A stretch of 64,000 nucleotides of DNA, from positions 1-64,000 of the forward strand of contig CALXLD010000022.1 in the NCBI GenBank assembly GCA_944389105.1, in the 5' to 3' direction. The notes below the pieces were generated by a model. It saw nothing but the letters and a program-made list of their open reading frames with translations, did not search any database and had not been told where the DNA came from. Made by a program: the position numbers and the translations under genes. Positions 62,154 to 64,000 of the stretch are shown here, in pieces (within the stretch, counting starts at the first letter, position 1; the number at the start of each line of letters is the position of its first letter). The stretch comes from an uncultured Spirochaetaceae bacterium (lineage in GTDB: Bacteria; Spirochaetota; Spirochaetia; Sphaerochaetales; Sphaerochaetaceae).

Positions 62154-64000
62154 TCACTCAAGATACTGCGTCCAGTCATCTACCGCTTCGAATCTGACAT
62201 GTATTCTGCCATCAACTCTGAGCTCCAGATTATCCTGAGAGAATTCGATATCAAGGTTCTTCATCCTCTCCATGAATGATTCAAAAGTCTCATTACTCTT
62301 CCTTCCTGCCTTAACAAGATAAGCAGAAGATCTGGAATATAACCTGAATTCGGAAGAGGCAAACATGTCGCTGTATGGAACAAGCTTGCCGCTTACCCAT
62401 ATAGCAAGATAGCCATCCCCTTCGGCAAGGAATATCCAGCTTCCATCAAAAATGGTTTTCTCAAAGCGATGCTGCGGAAGATAAAGATGCGTGAACGGAA
62501 CCGGATGATTCTCCGGAATCGAATAAACGGCAGCAATCTCTCCCTTTTCTGTTCTTATCGCAGGCATTATGCCATTTCCGTTCCAGTATCCAGGTCTTAG
62601 CTCTGCATCTTCCGAAGTTGTTCCAGGATGATTTGCAAAGACTATGGCAGAAGAGGAAAGAGCCGCCGACCACATATGCTGCTGGTATCCATATACTCCG
62701 GGCTGGAAGCATGATGTACCATGGAAACATTCATTGAGTGATTTTACAAACTGATTGTCCTCTGCATCTGTATTCTCATCCCGGATTGTATTTCTCCATC
62801 TTTCAAATCCACTGTCGCAACGAGGAGATTCAGCTGCGGTAAGGATATAGCTATCATTTTTCTCAATTGATACCAAAGCATTCCCAGTTGAATACTTCTT
62901 TGTCAGACTGCCGTCCATCAGCTCCTTAAGCCCTTCCGGGAATCTATATGAACTTGAAGCAAGGAACGCAAGCCACCCCTCACCATAGGCTGCAGGGGCA
63001 CTATCATCGATAGCATTTATCCATGCTGCAACAGCCTCTCTGAATGGATAGATTACACCTCTGTAGACTCTTCCCATCGGAGCAATAACAGCCCCTTTGA
63101 AAGTACTTTCTGAGAGCATCATGAATATCATGTCTGCAGCTTTACGTGCCTTTGATGATAACTCAGGCTTAGCATAATCGATTACATTGAGAAGGACTGC
63201 AAGTGTCACGCACATGTAAGTAGAGCTCAGGAATTCTTCATATCCATGGGAAAGAACATCACAGAGCCATTCCTCAACTCTTCTTTCGCCATACGCATGC
63301 AGCTCTTTACCTGTCATTCCCGTTCTAGGGAAGAATTCATCAGGATAGAGAAGACCTGCATCAAGGGCGGAAAACCAGAACATCAGCGAATGGTTCTCAG
63401 ACCAGAAGCACATTCCATCCGCCCCCTTCATGGTCATCCAGTAACGGTAATCAAGTATCGCGTCTTTAGCTTTTTCTTCCACATCCGCAGGAAGGCCATA
63501 CTCATGTATATATCTCAGCAGGCCGCACATAAGGAAATCTGAGCAGTCAACACGTTCCTTTATCAGGGCAATATCATTCAGCAGAAGCTCTCTCTCATTT
63601 CCAGTCTCGATTCCAAGATACTTCCTTGCAAGAAGCGTGAAGATCGCGAATCCATGATCTCCCCTATCGAGCATTTCGGTACCAGCGATTTCCTTCATTA
63701 TGTCTGAAAAATGCTCTTTCCAGGATGAGCGCTTCGGAAGGAATGCGGGTTTGATTCTCTCTTCAAACTCAAAATGCCTTGTCATGCCGTTTCCGAGAAT
63801 CACGGAACACTTCTCAATTCCTTCAGGAACCTCTGCTTTTTCAGAGCCTTCTATCAGAATGCTTTTAGAAAGTATTTCTTTTTTCGTGTAATCAATATTT
63901 TCAGGAGAAAAAGAAAGCACAGAACCTGCAGGAGCGGGAGACGGGAATGAAAGACAGCCATGTCCTATTGTTATCTCATCGAGAAAAGCAGAAGAACTGC
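62154..64000 (-). CDS. Polysaccharide-active enzyme (alpha/alpha toroid type), 5' end outside window
   Basis: At least 615 aa; the frame is open to the window edge, so the true start lies beyond 64000. A beta-rich N-terminal part (about 1-120) is followed by an alpha-helical toroid (GADGMCFWSENHSLMFWFSA, YGYQQHMWSAALSSSAIVFANHPG) and a beta-sandwich end. SENHSLMFW and RPGYWNGNGIMPAI resemble uncharacterised heparinase/alginate lyase-like or glycosidase families linked to uronic acid or rhamnose polysaccharides. Exact family and reaction are unknown. Its direction is opposite to the GH28 gene. Confidence 0.65.
   Translation of the reverse strand, partial: SSSAFLDEITIGHGCLSFPSPAPAGSVLSFSPENIDYTKKEILSKSILIEGSEKAEVPEGIEKCSVILGNGMTRHFEFEERIKPAFLPKRSSWKEHFSDIMKEIAGTEMLDRGDHGFAIFTLLARKYLGIETGNERELLLNDIALIKERVDCSDFLMCGLLRYIHEYGLPADVEEKAKDAILDYRYWMTMKGADGMCFWSENHSLMFWFSALDAGLLYPDEFFPRTGMTGKELHAYGERRVEEWLCDVLSHGYEEFLSSTYMCVTLAVLLNVIDYAKPELSSKARKAADMIFMMLSESTFKGAVIAPMGRVYRGVIYPFREAVAAWINAIDDSAPAAYGEGWLAFLASSSYRFPEGLKELMDGSLTKKYSTGNALVSIEKNDSYILTAAESPRCDSGFERWRNTIRDENTDAEDNQFVKSLNECFHGTSCFQPGVYGYQQHMWSAALSSSAIVFANHPGTTSEDAELRPGYWNGNGIMPAIRTEKGEIAAVYSIPENHPVPFTHLYLPQHRFEKTIFDGSWIFLAEGDGYLAIWVSGKLVPYSDMFASSEFRLYSRSSAYLVKAGRKSNETFESFMERMKNLDIEFSQDNLELRVDGRIHVRFEAVDDWTQYLE

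Overview
The window looks like chromosomal DNA of a carbohydrate-fermenting spirochaete. The evidence is an EF-G with the spirochaete/planctomycete (spdEFG1-like) sequence signature, archaeal/spirochaete-type PheS and PheT, and many lipoprotein and polysaccharide-degradation genes; a gut or anaerobic Sphaerochaetaceae-like host is a plausible inference. No rRNA, tRNA or CRISPR array was recognised.

Layout. 1-2.7 kb: a surface lipoprotein gene with a C7 tract in its promoter, then a compact candidate type I toxin-antitoxin locus and remnants of mobile DNA. 2.7-29.2 kb: mostly housekeeping (ThyX, RsmE, MalQ, CarD-IspD-IspF, EF-G, HIT, thioredoxin, PEP carboxykinase, PheST, a fused alpha-beta 2-oxoacid dehydrogenase E1, two purine phosphoribosyltransferases with PurA, then PurB, AlaX, TRIC). 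29.2-34 kb: a variable region with a multi-hairpin RNA candidate, a 3.4-kb AT-rich island between two 27-bp direct repeats (ankyrin protein, TM2 protein, XRE regulator with a slippery heptamer, IS3-type remnant), and a lipoprotein gene put out of frame by an A10 tract. 34-37.8 kb: heparinase-like enzyme, FAD oxidoreductase, exported protein. 37.8-39.6 kb: an XRE / ImmA-Fic fusion pair with a half-site array over its promoter. 39.6-47.6 kb: phosphatase, K+-independent type pyrophosphatase, AvtA-like aminotransferase, a two-protein PurH replacement (stand-alone AICAR transformylase plus PurO), epimerase and FMN reductase. 47.6-51 kb: decayed aldo-keto reductase, flavodoxin, ABM monooxygenase, MATE exporter. 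51-56 kb: an L-arabinose-type operon with LacI regulator and an AraR-like palindrome. 56-64 kb: nucleoside-binding exported protein, NfeD/SPFH, pyruvate kinase, GH28, small XRE, and an incomplete polysaccharide-active enzyme.

Functionally the window joins pectin/uronate polysaccharide and arabinose use to glycolysis/PEP metabolism (Pyk, PckG), pyrophosphate-driven ion pumping, and purine synthesis and salvage. Two genome habits stand out: at least ten genes have a -10 hexamer exactly six bases before the ATG (predicted leaderless mRNAs), and homopolymer tracts sit in promoters, signal sequences or ORFs of surface and variable genes. Start codons were chosen from Shine-Dalgarno spacing or from this leaderless pattern; all functions are read from motifs, not from database searches.
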